A DNA stretch of 64,000 nucleotides from Hymenobacter aerophilus DSM 13606 (lineage in GTDB: Bacteria > Bacteroidota > Bacteroidia > Cytophagales > Hymenobacteraceae): assembly GCF_000382225.1 (NCBI RefSeq), contig NZ_KB907802.1:182667-246666 (forward strand), read 5' to 3'. Within the stretch, counting starts at the first letter, position 1; the number at the start of each line of letters is the position of its first letter. The translations under genes were made by a program, and so were the position numbers. The notes beneath the pieces were generated by a model, which was not told the origin of the DNA, did not search any database, and saw only the letters and a list, made by a program, of their open reading frames with translations. Shown here piece by piece: positions 35,164 through 44,280 of the stretch.

Positions 35164-37599
35164 ATGGCAGCTGAAGCGATGCGGCGCTATCTTTACCGTA
35201 TCGACCAAGCCCCGCCCCGTATGCCCGCCGACCTGCCGCCCTCCGATTCCAGCACCGACCACGAGGGCTTGCGGCCCGAATCGGCGGCGGCGGGCGAGGC
35301 CCTGCGCGAGCTGCGGGCCCGGGCCGAGCGGCGGCGGCTGGTGACGCAGAGCCCCCCGCCCGAAAGCCCGGCCGAGATGCAGCGGCTGGTGCAGGAGCTG
35401 CAGGTGCACCAGATTGAGCTGGAAATGCAGTACGAGGAGCTGCTGCTGGCCCAGGCCGAAGCCGAAGCCAGCCGCGCCCAGTACCTCGACCTCTACGAGT
35501 TTGCCCCCGTGAGCTACTGCACCCTCGATGCGGCCGGCACGCTGCTGCAGCTGAACCTGCGCACGGCCCAGCTGCTGGGCCTCGTGCGCCAGCAGCTGCA
35601 GGGCCGCCGGCTGGCCCTGTTCGTCGAGCCCGCGCAGCGGTCCGGGTTCCTCGATTTTCTGACCCGCGTGCTGGCCGCCGACCCCACCGACCCGGCCCGC
35701 CACGTAAGCACGCTGGCGTTGGTGCGCCCCGACGGCCAGCCGCTGGAGCTGCGCCTCGAAGCCACCCGCGCTCAGGGTGCTACCGGCCAGCCGCTGGCGC
35801 GCCTGGCTTTGATTGATGTAACCGAGCAGCAGCGCGCTACCCGGGCGCTGGCCGAAAGCGCGCAGCGCCTGCGCCAGGCCCTCGACGCGGCCACCATGGG
35901 CGTAGTGAGCTGGGATTTTGCCACCGACCAGTGGCAGGCCGATGCCCGCGCCCAGGCCATCTGGGGGCTGCCCTACACCACTGCGCCGCGCCCCGCCGAT
36001 ACCCTCGCGGCCTACCTGCACCCCGCCGACCGCCCCCGCTTCCGGCAGCTGGCCGAGCGGCCCGCCCCCCCCACCACCGAGTTCGACCTGGAGTTACGCC
36101 TGACGCAGGCCGGCGCCCCCGACCGCCACGTCAGCCTGACGGGCCACACGCTGGCGCCCGGGCCGGGCCACCCGCAGGGCTGCCTGCTGGGGCTGGTGCG
36201 CGACCGGACCCAGCGCCGCCGCACCGAGCAGGAGCTCAGCTACAAAACGCAGCTGCTGGAGCACATCCTGGCTCATCTGCCGGTGCTGCTGGGCCGCCTC
36301 GACCCCTCGGGCCACTACCTGGAGCTGGTGGGCGCGGGCCTGCGCCGCCTGCACTTAGCCGACAACGAGCTGGTGGGCCAGTCGATTTTTGAGTGCTTCC
36401 CCAGCCTGGCCGAACCCAGCCACCGGCTGCTGGCCGGCGAGCCGGTTGATTTCGTGGGCTCGGCCAGTATTGAAGGCGAGCCGGTGTACTACCAGAGCTA
36501 CGGCTTTTTTGACACCGCGCGCAACGAGGCCGTGATGTTTGCCCTCGATGTGACGGAGCGCGAGCAGCAGCGCGCCAAGCTGGAGCAGCAGCAGCAGTTC
36601 ACCCAAAGCCTGCTCGACCACAGCATCGACGCCCTGATTGCCCTGGATGCCGGGCAGCGCATTACGGCCTGGAACCGGCAGTCGGAGCTTTACACGGGCA
36701 TCAGCGCCGCCGCGGCCCTGGGCCGGCCGTTGGACCAGGTGCTGCCCGTAGTAGCCGACGACCCCGCTTTCCGGCCGCTGCTGGCGCGGGCGCTGGCCGG
36801 CGAAAGTAGCCAGCTGCTGAACTGGGGCGGGCGCTACTTCGTCGGTCAGCTCGACCTGAACCTACGGCCCTTCAGCTCGCCCGGCCAGCCCAGCGGCGTG
36901 CTGCTGATGGCCCGCGACGTAACGCAGCGCGAGCAGCTGCTGGCCGAAACCACCCGCCTGCAGCTGCGCCAGCAGCAGCTGGTGCTCTCGGCCATTCTCA
37001 CCACCCAGGAGGAGGAGCGTCGCCGCATTGCCGAGGCCCTGCACAACGGCGTGGGCCAGCTGCTCTACGCCACGCGCCTGCACCTCACCCAGCTCCCCGA
37101 CTCGGAGCCGCTGCGGGCCGGCCAGCAGCTGCTGCAGGAAGCCATCCGGGCCACCCGCAGCATCTCGTTCGAGCTTACGCCGCGCATTCTGGAAGATTTC
37201 GGCCTGCCCACCGCCCTGCGCGAGCTGGCCGACCGCGTGCCGGTAAGTTTGCTGCGCCTCGACCTGCGGCTCGAAGGCCTCGAAGAGCCCACCCGCCCCC
37301 TGCCCGCGCCGGTGCAGATGGCCGCCTACCGCATTGTGCAGGAGTTGCTCAGCAACGTGATGAAACACGCCCAGGCCCGCCGGGTGGCGCTGCTGGTTGC
37401 CGGCCAGCCCGCCCGGCTGCGCATCCGCATCACCGACGACGGCGTGGGATTCGAGCCGGCGCCGGTGCCGGCCAGTGGCGGCATCGGGCTGGCCGGCATC
37501 CGCAACCGCGTCGAGCTGCTGGGCGGCACGCTGCTCATCACCTCCGCCCCCACTAAGGGCACCACCATCGAAATCGAACTACCGCTACAAGGTGAGTAG
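35164..37599 (+). CDS. Multi-PAS NarL-type sensor histidine kinase
   Basis: 811 residues, soluble. Several PAS domains cover about residues 85-600 (YLDLYEFAPVSYCTLDAAG, LLEHILAHLPVLLGRLDPSG, FTQSLLDHSIDALIALDAGQ). A HisKA_3 region has the phospho-accepting His in EEERRRIAEALHNGVGQLL, and the ATPase domain has YRIVQELLSNVMKHA, ITDDGVGFE and GIGLAGIRNRVELLGG. This type phosphorylates LuxR/NarL response regulators. The N-terminal helix (EMQRLVQELQVHQIELEMQYEELL) is typical of kinases that sit beside CheB-CheR fusions. The first ATG is adjacent to a palindrome; a later ATG at 35221 is an alternative. Confidence 0.9.
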   Translation: MAAEAMRRYLYRIDQAPPRMPADLPPSDSSTDHEGLRPESAAAGEALRELRARAERRRLVTQSPPPESPAEMQRLVQELQVHQIELEMQYEELLLAQAEAEASRAQYLDLYEFAPVSYCTLDAAGTLLQLNLRTAQLLGLVRQQLQGRRLALFVEPAQRSGFLDFLTRVLAADPTDPARHVSTLALVRPDGQPLELRLEATRAQGATGQPLARLALIDVTEQQRATRALAESAQRLRQALDAATMGVVSWDFATDQWQADARAQAIWGLPYTTAPRPADTLAAYLHPADRPRFRQLAERPAPPTTEFDLELRLTQAGAPDRHVSLTGHTLAPGPGHPQGCLLGLVRDRTQRRRTEQELSYKTQLLEHILAHLPVLLGRLDPSGHYLELVGAGLRRLHLADNELVGQSIFECFPSLAEPSHRLLAGEPVDFVGSASIEGEPVYYQSYGFFDTARNEAVMFALDVTEREQQRAKLEQQQQFTQSLLDHSIDALIALDAGQRITAWNRQSELYTGISAAAALGRPLDQVLPVVADDPAFRPLLARALAGESSQLLNWGGRYFVGQLDLNLRPFSSPGQPSGVLLMARDVTQREQLLAETTRLQLRQQQLVLSAILTTQEEERRRIAEALHNGVGQLLYATRLHLTQLPDSEPLRAGQQLLQEAIRATRSISFELTPRILEDFGLPTALRELADRVPVSLLRLDLRLEGLEEPTRPLPAPVQMAAYRIVQELLSNVMKHAQARRVALLVAGQPARLRIRITDDGVGFEPAPVPASGGIGLAGIRNRVELLGGTLLITSAPTKGTTIEIELPLQGE

Positions 37600-37857
37600 T
37601 GAAATGGTGAGTTGGTGAAATGGTGAAATGGTGAGTACATAACGATACGCCGGAGCCCCAGCGGGGCGGCATATCGGTAGCGCTTTTGCAACACAAACGC
37701 GCAAGCCCCAGCGGGGCGACACAGACCGTCCAGGCATTTGTGTCGCCCCGCTGGGGCTTGCGTGTTTATGTTTTGGTCAAGCCTACCAATATGCCGCCCC
37801 GCTGGGGCTCCGGCGTACCGTTATGTACTCACCACCTCACCATTTTACTACTCACCT
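37590..37857. repeat. Nested palindrome, CCCCAGCGGGGCGACAC family
   Basis: Outer arms (37590-37681 and 37784-37857) start with mirrored GGTGAGTAGTGAAATGG-like runs and continue into CATAACG.TACGCCGGAG and CCCCAGCGGGGCGGCATAT. An inner hairpin (37695-37722 with 37739-37767) has GCAAGCCCCAGCGGGGCGAC. It separates the convergent kinase and EamA genes and overlaps the ends of both. A second copy is at 50229-50381. Confidence 0.9.
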
Positions 37858-38288
37858 CGCGCCAGCAGCACCACGCCGCCCACGATGGCCATCAAACCCA
37901 GCGCCTGGGGCCACGAGAGGGTTTCGCGGGCCACCAGCACGCCCAGCAGGGCCGTGAGCAGCACCGAGCCGCCCACGATAATGGGCGTACCCACCGAGGC
38001 CGGCACGCCCCGCTCGAACACCACGAACGTCAGGATTTCGGCCAGGCCCACGCCCAGGCCGGCCAGCGCGGCCAGGCCCAGGCCCCGGCCCGTGAGGCCC
38101 AGCGGCGCGCCCTTCAGGTGCAGGCTCAGCAGCCACACGCCGCCCAGCGCGGCGGCTACCAGCTGCAGCACCACGGCCCCGGCGGCGGCGGCAATGTGGC
38201 CCGCGGCCAGCTTGATAAAGAAGTTGTAGCTGGCCAGGCATAACGCCGCCAGCAGCGCCAGCCCCAGCCAGCCGCCCGCCCCCGCCAC
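37848..38288 (-). CDS. Half-size EamA/DMT-type permease
   Basis: 146 residues from a GTG start at 38288, one base from the upstream stop; the longer frame to 38354 would overlap the DUF4259 gene and has no ATG of better quality. It has four or five hydrophobic helices (WLGLALLAALCLASYNFFIKLA, VVLQLVAAALGGVWLL, GLGLAALAGLGVGLAEIL, GTPIIVGGSVLLTALLGVLVA, ALGLMAIVGGVVLLA). This equals one EamA repeat; full-size transporters have two, so it should dimerise, as small multidrug-type transporters do. Substrate unknown. Co-transcribed with DUF4259. Confidence 0.75.
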   Translation of the reverse strand: MAGAGGWLGLALLAALCLASYNFFIKLAAGHIAAAAGAVVLQLVAAALGGVWLLSLHLKGAPLGLTGRGLGLAALAGLGVGLAEILTFVVFERGVPASVGTPIIVGGSVLLTALLGVLVARETLSWPQALGLMAIVGGVVLLARGE

Positions 38289-38289
38289 G

Positions 38290-38706
38290 CTACGCGACGG
38301 TGGGCTTGTCGAGGCGCTTGAGCAGCTGCCGCTGCAGGCCCTCCCAGTTCTCAAACTCGTCCGAATCTTCCCACAGCTCGCGCAGCTCCGAGTCGGCGCT
38401 CAGAATGGTGCGCACGGCCTGCTGGGCCGGCTGGCGCAGCGGCTCCACGTGGCTCAGGTCGAGGCGCGGAATGATGCTCAGCAAATCGTTGGGGAAGTTG
38501 CGGGCCGGCCGGCCCAGGATGGCGGCCACGATTTCGGCCGCCGCCAGCGCCTCGCTGGCCAGGTCGGCGTCGAGGTAGTCGCCCGCCGACTCCTGCACGG
38601 CGGCCAGGGCCTGTTCGAGTACGCCGGCTGAGGGTTCGGCCTTGAAATCTTCGGCAAAGTCGGCGGCCGTGTCGTTGTCGAAGTTGTAGTAGCCCCAGGC
38701 TCCCAT
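38290..38706 (-). CDS. DUF4259 protein
   Basis: 138 residues from the ATG at 38706 (MGAWGYYNFDNDTAADF), the normal start of the family; frames to 38748 add unrelated residues. Two features typical of DUF4259 are the opening GAWGY...ND.AADF and the Ala/Leu-rich helices (ASEALAAAEIVAAILG). The C-terminal part has SELRELWEDSDEFENWEG. Cytoplasmic and acidic; function unknown. Its stop is one base before the GTG of the EamA gene. Confidence 0.85.
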   Translation of the reverse strand: MGAWGYYNFDNDTAADFAEDFKAEPSAGVLEQALAAVQESAGDYLDADLASEALAAAEIVAAILGRPARNFPNDLLSIIPRLDLSHVEPLRQPAQQAVRTILSADSELRELWEDSDEFENWEGLQRQLLKRLDKPTVA

Positions 38707-38830
38707 GATGCGGTGGTATTGGTGGTTGGGTGATGAACTGCGGCGCAAAAAAGGAAATTATCGGCACATGCGGCCCTGTTCAGCTGCGCGGCTAAGCCAG
38801 CCCGGCCAGACGCCGGCCGGGCCCGGGCCG

Positions 38831-39820
38831 CTACTTCAGCTTTTCTTTCAGCAGCTCGATTTCAATGGCCGGCGCAATCTTCTCATACAGAATATTGTAG
38901 GCGGCCGTGATGATGGGCATGGACACCTGCAGCTTGCGGTTGATTTCGTGGATGCTTTTCACGGCGTAGTAGCCCTCGGCAATCATGTTCATCTCCAGCT
39001 GGGCCGATTTCACCGAGTAGCCCCGGCCCACCATGCTGCCGAAGGTGCGGTTGCGCGAGAACTGCGAGTAGGCCGTCACCAGCAAATCGCCCAGGTAAGC
39101 CGAGCCCGACAGGTCGCGGGGCTGGGGGTTGAGGGCGTGGGCGAAGCGGCGCATTTCCTGCACGGCGTTGCTCACCAGCACGGCCTGGAAATTGTCGCCG
39201 TAGCCCAGGCCGTGGGCAATGCCGCCGGTCAGGGCAATGATGTTTTTCATCACGGCGCAGTACTCGATGCCGTCGAGGTCGGAGGCGGGGTTGGCCTTCA
39301 CGTAACGGTTGCGCAGCAGGCGGCAGAAGTCTTCGGCCAGTTCGGCATCGGGCGAGCCGATGGTCAGGTAGCTCTGCTTTTCGAGGGCCACCTCCTCGGC
39401 GTGGCAGGGGCCGGCCACTACGCCCAGGCGGGTGTGGGGCAGCCGGAACCGCTTGGCCACGTAATCGGTGATGAGCACGTTTTTTTCCGGAATCATGCCC
39501 TTGATGGCCGAAATCACCCGCTTGCCTTTCAGCGCGTCGCGGTCGAGCTTATCGAGGGCGCTCTGCACGAAGGCGGCGGGCACGGCCAGCACCAGCCAGT
39601 CGGCAGCTTCCACGGCTTCCTTCAGGTCGGTGGTGGGGCGCACGCGGTCCAGGTCGTGGGCCACCGACGAGAGGTAGCGTGGGTTGTGGCGGGTGCGCAG
39701 CAGGTGCTGCACGTCGTCTTTGCCGCGCATCCACCAGTGCACGCGGCTGCCGTTTTCCGACAGGATTTTGGTCAGCGCGGTGGCCCAGGAGCCGCCGCCG
39801 AGCATGGCTATTTTTTCCAA
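38831..39820 (-). CDS. gpsA: Glycerol-3-phosphate dehydrogenase [NAD(P)+]
   Basis: 329 residues from a TTG at 39820, giving the normal beginning LEKIAMLGGGSWATAL; an ATG at 39805 would cut into the Rossmann fold, and the frame further upstream runs into a palindrome. Other motifs: NPRYLS, ISAIKGM, VVAGPCHAEEVA, YCAVMKNIIALTGGIAHGLGYGDN and SGSAYLGDLLVTAYS. The Lys of MKN is catalytic. It reduces dihydroxyacetone phosphate to glycerol-3-phosphate for phospholipid synthesis. It is probably a single-gene unit between palindromes. Confidence 0.95.
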   Translation of the reverse strand: MEKIAMLGGGSWATALTKILSENGSRVHWWMRGKDDVQHLLRTRHNPRYLSSVAHDLDRVRPTTDLKEAVEAADWLVLAVPAAFVQSALDKLDRDALKGKRVISAIKGMIPEKNVLITDYVAKRFRLPHTRLGVVAGPCHAEEVALEKQSYLTIGSPDAELAEDFCRLLRNRYVKANPASDLDGIEYCAVMKNIIALTGGIAHGLGYGDNFQAVLVSNAVQEMRRFAHALNPQPRDLSGSAYLGDLLVTAYSQFSRNRTFGSMVGRGYSVKSAQLEMNMIAEGYYAVKSIHEINRKLQVSMPIITAAYNILYEKIAPAIEIELLKEKLK

Positions 39821-39882
39821 GATTGAGGGAGTCGGTGAATGAGTGAATGATCGACGAAGCGGTAAGTTGGCAACTAAAAAAT

Positions 39883-39978
39883 TGTCATCCTGAGCGCCGC
39901 GAAGGACCTTACCACGCAAATCGTTTTAAAAACGACTTTTCCAACGTGATAAGGTCCTTCGCTGCGCTCAGGATGACA
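39883..39978. repeat. Palindrome of the GTCATCCTGAGC family
   Basis: Left arm GTCATCCTGAGCGCCGCGAA.. (39884-39912) and right arm ..TTCGCTGCGCTCAGGATGAC (39950-39977); the loop is 37 bases and is itself partly paired (AATCGTTTTAAAAACGACTT). Lies upstream of gpsA and downstream of the adaptor gene. Confidence 0.9.
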
Positions 39979-40002
39979 GCACTTTTACTTTAACTCACGC
40001 CC

Positions 40003-41397
40003 CTACTCGGCCGCCGGGTCCTCCTTCAGGGCTTCCTTGTTGAGGCTTTTGGCGTCCTTCACCACCACCAGCGCCCCGTCTTTCAGGGTTTTCGACACGG
40101 CCCGGAACGGCCCGCTCACCACCTGGTCGCCGGCCTGAATGCCGCTCAGGATTTCAATGCTCTGGAAGTCGCTGATGCCGGTTTTTACGGGCGTCATCAG
40201 GGCCTTGCCGTCCCGGATCAGGAACACCACTTCCTGGGGCGCGGCCTGCAGGCCGGCCGTGGGAGCATCGGCTTTGGCGGTGGCTTTGGCGCCTCCCTCG
40301 GCGGCAGCGCCGGCCGCGGCGGTTTTGGTGCTGTCGGTGCGGGTAGTCACGGCGGCCAGTGGCACGCTCAGCACGCCCGCTTTGCGGTTGGTGATGATGT
40401 CGACCGAGGCCGTCATGCCGGGGCGGAAGGGCACCACCCGGCGGCCGGGCTTGGCATCGAGCAGGTTCTGGTAGGAAGCGGGCAGCAGCCGGATTTTCAC
40501 CTCAAACTCGGTTACGGCCTCGGCCGTCAGCGCGTCTTTGGCCGTGTTGGCAATGCTGGTTACCACGCCTTTAAAGCGCTGGTCCTGGCTGGCGTAGGAG
40601 TCTACTTCCACATCGGCCGAGTCGCCGAGCGTTACGTTGATGATGTCGTTTTCATTCACGCTCACCCGCACTTCCATTTCGCGCAGGTTGGCAATGCGCA
40701 TGATTTCGGTGCCGGCCATCTGGCTGGTGCCCACTACCCGCTCGCCCTTCTTCACGTTCAGCTTGCTGACGGTGCCGCTTACGGGCGCGTAGATGGTGGT
40801 TTTGTCGAGGTTGCGGCGGGCTTCCTCCAGGCCGGCCTGGGCCGAGCGCACGCTGCTCTGGGCCCCGCGGATGCTCTGGCGGGCCGAGTTGATTTCCTCC
40901 TGCGAAGCGTCGTAGGCGGCCTTGCTGGCCTCGTAGTCGGCCTGCGAAATCACCTTCTGCTTGTAGAGCGAGGCGTTGCGGCGGTAGGTCAGCTCGGTCT
41001 GGCGGGCGTTGGCGATGAGCTGCTGCAGGCGGGCGCGGGTCTGGGCCACGTTGGCCTGCTGGGTGCCCACCACGGCGCTCTGCTGGCTCACCACGGCCTG
41101 GTAGTTATCGGGCCGGATGCGCAGCAGCAGCTGGCCCTTCTTCACCGAGTCGCCCTCCTCCACGTACAGCTCGGTGATTTCGCCCGACACGTCGGGCGAG
41201 ATTTTCACCTCCGTTTCGGGCTGCACTTTGCCCGAGGCGCTTACTTTCTCCACGATGGTGGTAGGCGCGGCCTTGGCGGCCAGTACCTCGGTGCCGGCCG
41301 GGCCACCAATCCAGCCCTGCTTCTTGGCGATGACAAAGCCAACGAGCAGCACCGCCAGCAGGGCCAGCAGAATATAAAGCGTACGATTCTTTTTCAT
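40003..41397 (-). CDS. HlyD/MacA-type periplasmic adaptor protein
   Basis: 464 residues: N-terminal signal/anchor (YILLALLAVLLVGFVIA), lipoyl-like half (VEKVSASGKVQPETEVKISPDVSGEI), a long coiled-coil hairpin (about 105-200), the second lipoyl half (IYAPVSGTVSKLNVKKGERV), beta-barrel and membrane-proximal domains. It should link an inner-membrane pump to an outer-membrane TolC channel. Partner TolC follows upstream in the same orientation (gene at 41595-43130), but no ABC or RND pump is in the cluster. It has an Ala/Lys-rich insertion (TKTAAAGAAAEGGAKATAKA). Confidence 0.9.
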   Translation of the reverse strand: MKKNRTLYILLALLAVLLVGFVIAKKQGWIGGPAGTEVLAAKAAPTTIVEKVSASGKVQPETEVKISPDVSGEITELYVEEGDSVKKGQLLLRIRPDNYQAVVSQQSAVVGTQQANVAQTRARLQQLIANARQTELTYRRNASLYKQKVISQADYEASKAAYDASQEEINSARQSIRGAQSSVRSAQAGLEEARRNLDKTTIYAPVSGTVSKLNVKKGERVVGTSQMAGTEIMRIANLREMEVRVSVNENDIINVTLGDSADVEVDSYASQDQRFKGVVTSIANTAKDALTAEAVTEFEVKIRLLPASYQNLLDAKPGRRVVPFRPGMTASVDIITNRKAGVLSVPLAAVTTRTDSTKTAAAGAAAEGGAKATAKADAPTAGLQAAPQEVVFLIRDGKALMTPVKTGISDFQSIEILSGIQAGDQVVSGPFRAVSKTLKDGALVVVKDAKSLNKEALKEDPAAE

Positions 41398-41451
41398 TTT
41401 CAGGGCTTAGGTATTAGGTACTTAGGGACTTGGGAGCGGAGGGCTCAGGGA

Positions 41452-41584
41452 TTGAGAGCAAGTATTGTCATCCTGAGCATGTTGCGCTTGGAGCAAGGAC
41501 GAAGGACCTATATAGAAGGTATTATCAGATGTTAGCTTCTGTATAGGTCCTTCGCAAGCTCAGGATGATAGTACTTGCTCTCAA
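41452..41584. repeat. Palindrome of the GTCATCCTGAGC family with mirrored flanks
   Basis: Outer flank TTGAGAGCAAGTA (41452) is mirrored by TACTTGCTCTCAA, outside the core GTCATCCTGAGC/GCTCAGGATGA. The left arm has an extra CATGTTGCGCTTGGAGCAAG segment. Sits between the adaptor and TolC genes. Confidence 0.85.
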
Positions 41585-41594
41585 TCCCTAAAGA

Positions 41595-43130
41595 CTACAA
41601 CGAAATCGGTTTTCCCTGGTAGAAATCGAGGACTTTGCGGCGGAACACGAAGCTGTACTTGGCCTGAATCATGCTCGACTCGGCGGCCGTGAGGTTGTTT
41701 TTGGCGATGTTGAATTCGGTGCCGTTGAGCAGGCCGTTGTTGAAGCGGATTTCGGCATTGCGGTAGGCCAGCGTGAGAGCCTCCACCTGCCGGCTGGAGG
41801 CCAGGTACTGGCGCTGGGCGCCCAGCGCATCGGCGTAGGCCTGCTCGATGGTCTGGCGCAGCACCAGCCGGGCCTGCTCGGCGCGCACCTCGGCCACCTC
41901 CCGGTTTATTTTGGCGCGCTGCACATTGGTGCGGGCCTGCAGGCCGTTGAGAATCGGAATCTGCAGGTTGAACTGCAGGCTCTTACCCAGGTTCTGGTCG
42001 AGCTGGGAGCCAAACGACACGTTCTCGGAGCCGCTGCGGCGCACAATGGGCTGGTAGGGCGTGTACACGGCAAACGGGGCCGGCGTAGCGCCCGGCAGAC
42101 CCGTTACGGGGTCAATCGGAAACACCGGCAGCACGGCCCGCGCCGAGTCGAGGGTGGTAACGGGCCGGGTGTAGAGCGAGGAGTAGCCGGTGAAGATGCT
42201 GGCCCCGAACGTGAGGCGCGGGTAGTAGGCCCCGCGGGCCAGGTCGAGGCTGCGGATGCTGCTTTGCACGCGCAGGTCGGCGGCCTTTATTTCGGGCTGG
42301 CGGGCCTGGGCGGTGCCGAACACCTCGGCCGGCGCCACATCGGCCAGGGCGCCCTCGGTGGGGTCGGCCAGCTCGGGCGTTTCGATGGTGAGGGCCTGGC
42401 TGGCGGCCTCATCGAGGTTGAGCAGCTGCGCCAGCTGGATGCGGGCAATATCGAACTGGTTCTGGGCCGTGATGGTGTTGAACTGGTCGGTGGCGAGCTG
42501 GGCCTGGCTGTCGAGCACGTTGCTTTCGGCCACCGCGCCGGCCTTCAGCAGCTTCTGGCTGCGCTCGACCTGCAGCTGGGTGCTGGCGGCGCGCACCTCG
42601 TTGGTGCGCACCAGCTCCTGGGCCAGCAGCATCTGCAGGTAGGCCGAGGCCACGTTCAGCGACAAATCATTGCGGGCCTGCTCCACGTCGCTGAGGGCGG
42701 CCTCGTAGTCGAGGATGTTGCGGCGCACCGCATTGCGCAGTTGAAAGCCCGAAAACAGCGTCACCTGCGAGCTGGCCGAGAAGTTGTTGGTGCGCGTGGT
42801 CTGGCTCTGGAACACGTTGGTCAGCGGGTTGATGCTGGTGCCGTAGTTCCAGTTCTGGTTGGCGTTCAGGTTGGCCGAGGGCAGCAGCGCGGCGCGGCTC
42901 TGCAGCAGCGTGGCATCTACGCTGCGGGCCTGCAGCTGGCTCTGGCGCACGTTCAGGTTGTGGGTCAGGGCATAGTCGACGGCCGCCTGCAGGCTCCAGG
43001 GGCCGGTGGGCGCGGCGCTGGCGGCCAGCGAACCGGCGGGCGGCTGCGCCGGCATAGTCTGGGCCCGGGCCGTGAGCGGGGCAACGGCCACGGCCGCCGC
43101 GCTCAGGAGCAGCCAGTAGGAACGCTTCAT
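41595..43130 (-). CDS. TolC-family outer-membrane efflux channel
   Basis: 511 residues from the ATG at 43130 (MKRSYWLLLSAAAVAVAP, signal peptide ending TARAQ); a TTG two codons upstream is not needed. Two repeats of the outer-membrane efflux protein domain are visible (about 50-250 and 290-500), with the usual Gln/Ala/Leu-rich helices (VDYALTHNLNVRQSQLQ, LAYRNAEIRFNNGLLNGTEFNIAKNNL). Forms the trimeric export channel. It precedes the adaptor gene by about 200 bases including a palindrome, so co-transcription through the palindrome is uncertain. Confidence 0.9.
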   Translation of the reverse strand: MKRSYWLLLSAAAVAVAPLTARAQTMPAQPPAGSLAASAAPTGPWSLQAAVDYALTHNLNVRQSQLQARSVDATLLQSRAALLPSANLNANQNWNYGTSINPLTNVFQSQTTRTNNFSASSQVTLFSGFQLRNAVRRNILDYEAALSDVEQARNDLSLNVASAYLQMLLAQELVRTNEVRAASTQLQVERSQKLLKAGAVAESNVLDSQAQLATDQFNTITAQNQFDIARIQLAQLLNLDEAASQALTIETPELADPTEGALADVAPAEVFGTAQARQPEIKAADLRVQSSIRSLDLARGAYYPRLTFGASIFTGYSSLYTRPVTTLDSARAVLPVFPIDPVTGLPGATPAPFAVYTPYQPIVRRSGSENVSFGSQLDQNLGKSLQFNLQIPILNGLQARTNVQRAKINREVAEVRAEQARLVLRQTIEQAYADALGAQRQYLASSRQVEALTLAYRNAEIRFNNGLLNGTEFNIAKNNLTAAESSMIQAKYSFVFRRKVLDFYQGKPISL

Positions 43131-43280
43131 AAACAAACAGGATAAAGGGAGGAAAGCGAAAACCGACGCGGCCAGCCGGCGCGGCCCCGGGGCCGCGGCC
43201 GGAGCCGTTGGGCCAAAGGTATTGATTGCCCGCTATATCGCCCAAGCCAATCAACCAACAGCCCATTCTTCGCCCTGAGC

Positions 43281-43359
43281 TTTAAGCTACAGGCTGCAAG
43301 CTGCAAGCCACAAGCTTTGGAACGGGCTTGAAGCTTGCAGCTTGTAGCCTGTAGCTTAA
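43281..43359. repeat. AGCTTG-rich palindrome
   Basis: TTAAGCTACAGGCTGCAAGC (left, from 43281) pairs with GCTTGTAGCCTGTAGCTTAA (right, to 43359). Same family as 30610-30720. It lies directly before (minus strand: downstream of) the serine deaminase subunit gene. Confidence 0.85.
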
Positions 43360-43365
43360 CCAAAG

Positions 43366-44046
43366 CTAATCCAGCGCCGGAATATCAATCACGCGGTGCA
43401 CCCAGCGGAGCTGGCGCAGGTAGTCGAGGGTGCTGGGGCGCAGGTCGGAGTCCATTTCGATGAACTGGCGGGCCGTTTCGTGCTTGCCGCGGCGCGAGAC
43501 GGACATGGTGGCAATGTTGCAGTCGTCGCGCGAGATAACCGAGGCAATGAAGGCAATGGAGCCTACTTCGTCGTCGGCATCGATGATGAGCGTATGCAAC
43601 GAGCCCGAGAAATCGGCCGGGAAGCCGTCCACTTCCACAATGCGGATAACGCCGCCGCCGCGGCTCTGGCCCACCACCTCCACGGCCCCGCCGGTGCGCT
43701 CGTCGCGCAGCTGCAGCCGGATGGTGTTGGGGTGCATGGTCGAGGCGTTGCCCACGCCCTGGAACGTGTAGCTCAGGCCGGCCTCCTGGGCGTGGTCGAA
43801 GGCCTCGCGGATGCGCACGTCGTCGGTGTTCATGCCCAGCAGCCCGGCCACGATGGCGCGGTCGGAGCCGTGGCCTTCGTAGGTGCGGGCAAACGAGTTG
43901 TAAAACGTGATGACGGCGTGGGTGGGCGTGCTGCCCAGAATACGGATGGCCGCCCGTGCAATGCGCACCACGCCCGCCGTATGCGAGGAGCTGGGCCCAA
44001 TCATCACCGGCCCAATCATATCAAAAATGCTCGATTTCTCTGCCAT
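43366..44046 (-). CDS. sdaAB: L-serine ammonia-lyase, iron-sulfur type, beta subunit
   Basis: 226 residues. The serine dehydratase beta domain (about 5-150) has SIFDMIGPVMIGPSSSHTAG and FARTYEGHGSDRAIVAGLLG; an ACT domain (about 150-222) follows (HTLIIDADDEVGSIAFIASVI). In two-subunit enzymes this part pairs with an alpha subunit that carries the Fe-S cluster Cys residues; no alpha gene is in the window. Converts L-serine to pyruvate and ammonia. Divergent from the tryptophan dioxygenase-family gene with a palindrome between. Confidence 0.9.
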   Translation of the reverse strand: MAEKSSIFDMIGPVMIGPSSSHTAGVVRIARAAIRILGSTPTHAVITFYNSFARTYEGHGSDRAIVAGLLGMNTDDVRIREAFDHAQEAGLSYTFQGVGNASTMHPNTIRLQLRDERTGGAVEVVGQSRGGGVIRIVEVDGFPADFSGSLHTLIIDADDEVGSIAFIASVISRDDCNIATMSVSRRGKHETARQFIEMDSDLRPSTLDYLRQLRWVHRVIDIPALD

Positions 44047-44100
44047 GCGGTAAAGGTAGGATTTATGGGGATTCGGGTGATGGGATGTGAGAAAGTGAGA

Positions 44101-44196
44101 ACGTCATTCAGAGCGCAGCGAAGAATCTCGCGTGCTGATGTTGCCATGACGATCAACGAAGCCGAGCGAGATTCTTCGCTGCGCTCTGAATGACGT
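44101..44196. repeat. Palindrome, GTCATTCAGAGCGCAGCGAAG variant
   Basis: Perfect arms: ACGTCATTCAGAGCGCAGCG.. (44101-44131) and ..CGCTGCGCTCTGAATGACGT (44166-44196). It is a diverged sister of the GTCATCCTGAGC family. It lies in a divergent intergenic region, so it cannot be a simple terminator of either neighbour. Confidence 0.9.
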
Positions 44197-44280
44197 TCTT
44201 CTGCCCACCGCGCAACTCTACCCCATCACCTCCTCACCCCATCACCCAAACCCTCATAAATCCTACCTTTACGCCTGCCT

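Noticed and set aside
40003..43130. Complete MacAB-TolC operon
   Set aside because: Only adaptor and TolC are present; no MacB-like ATPase/permease is found.
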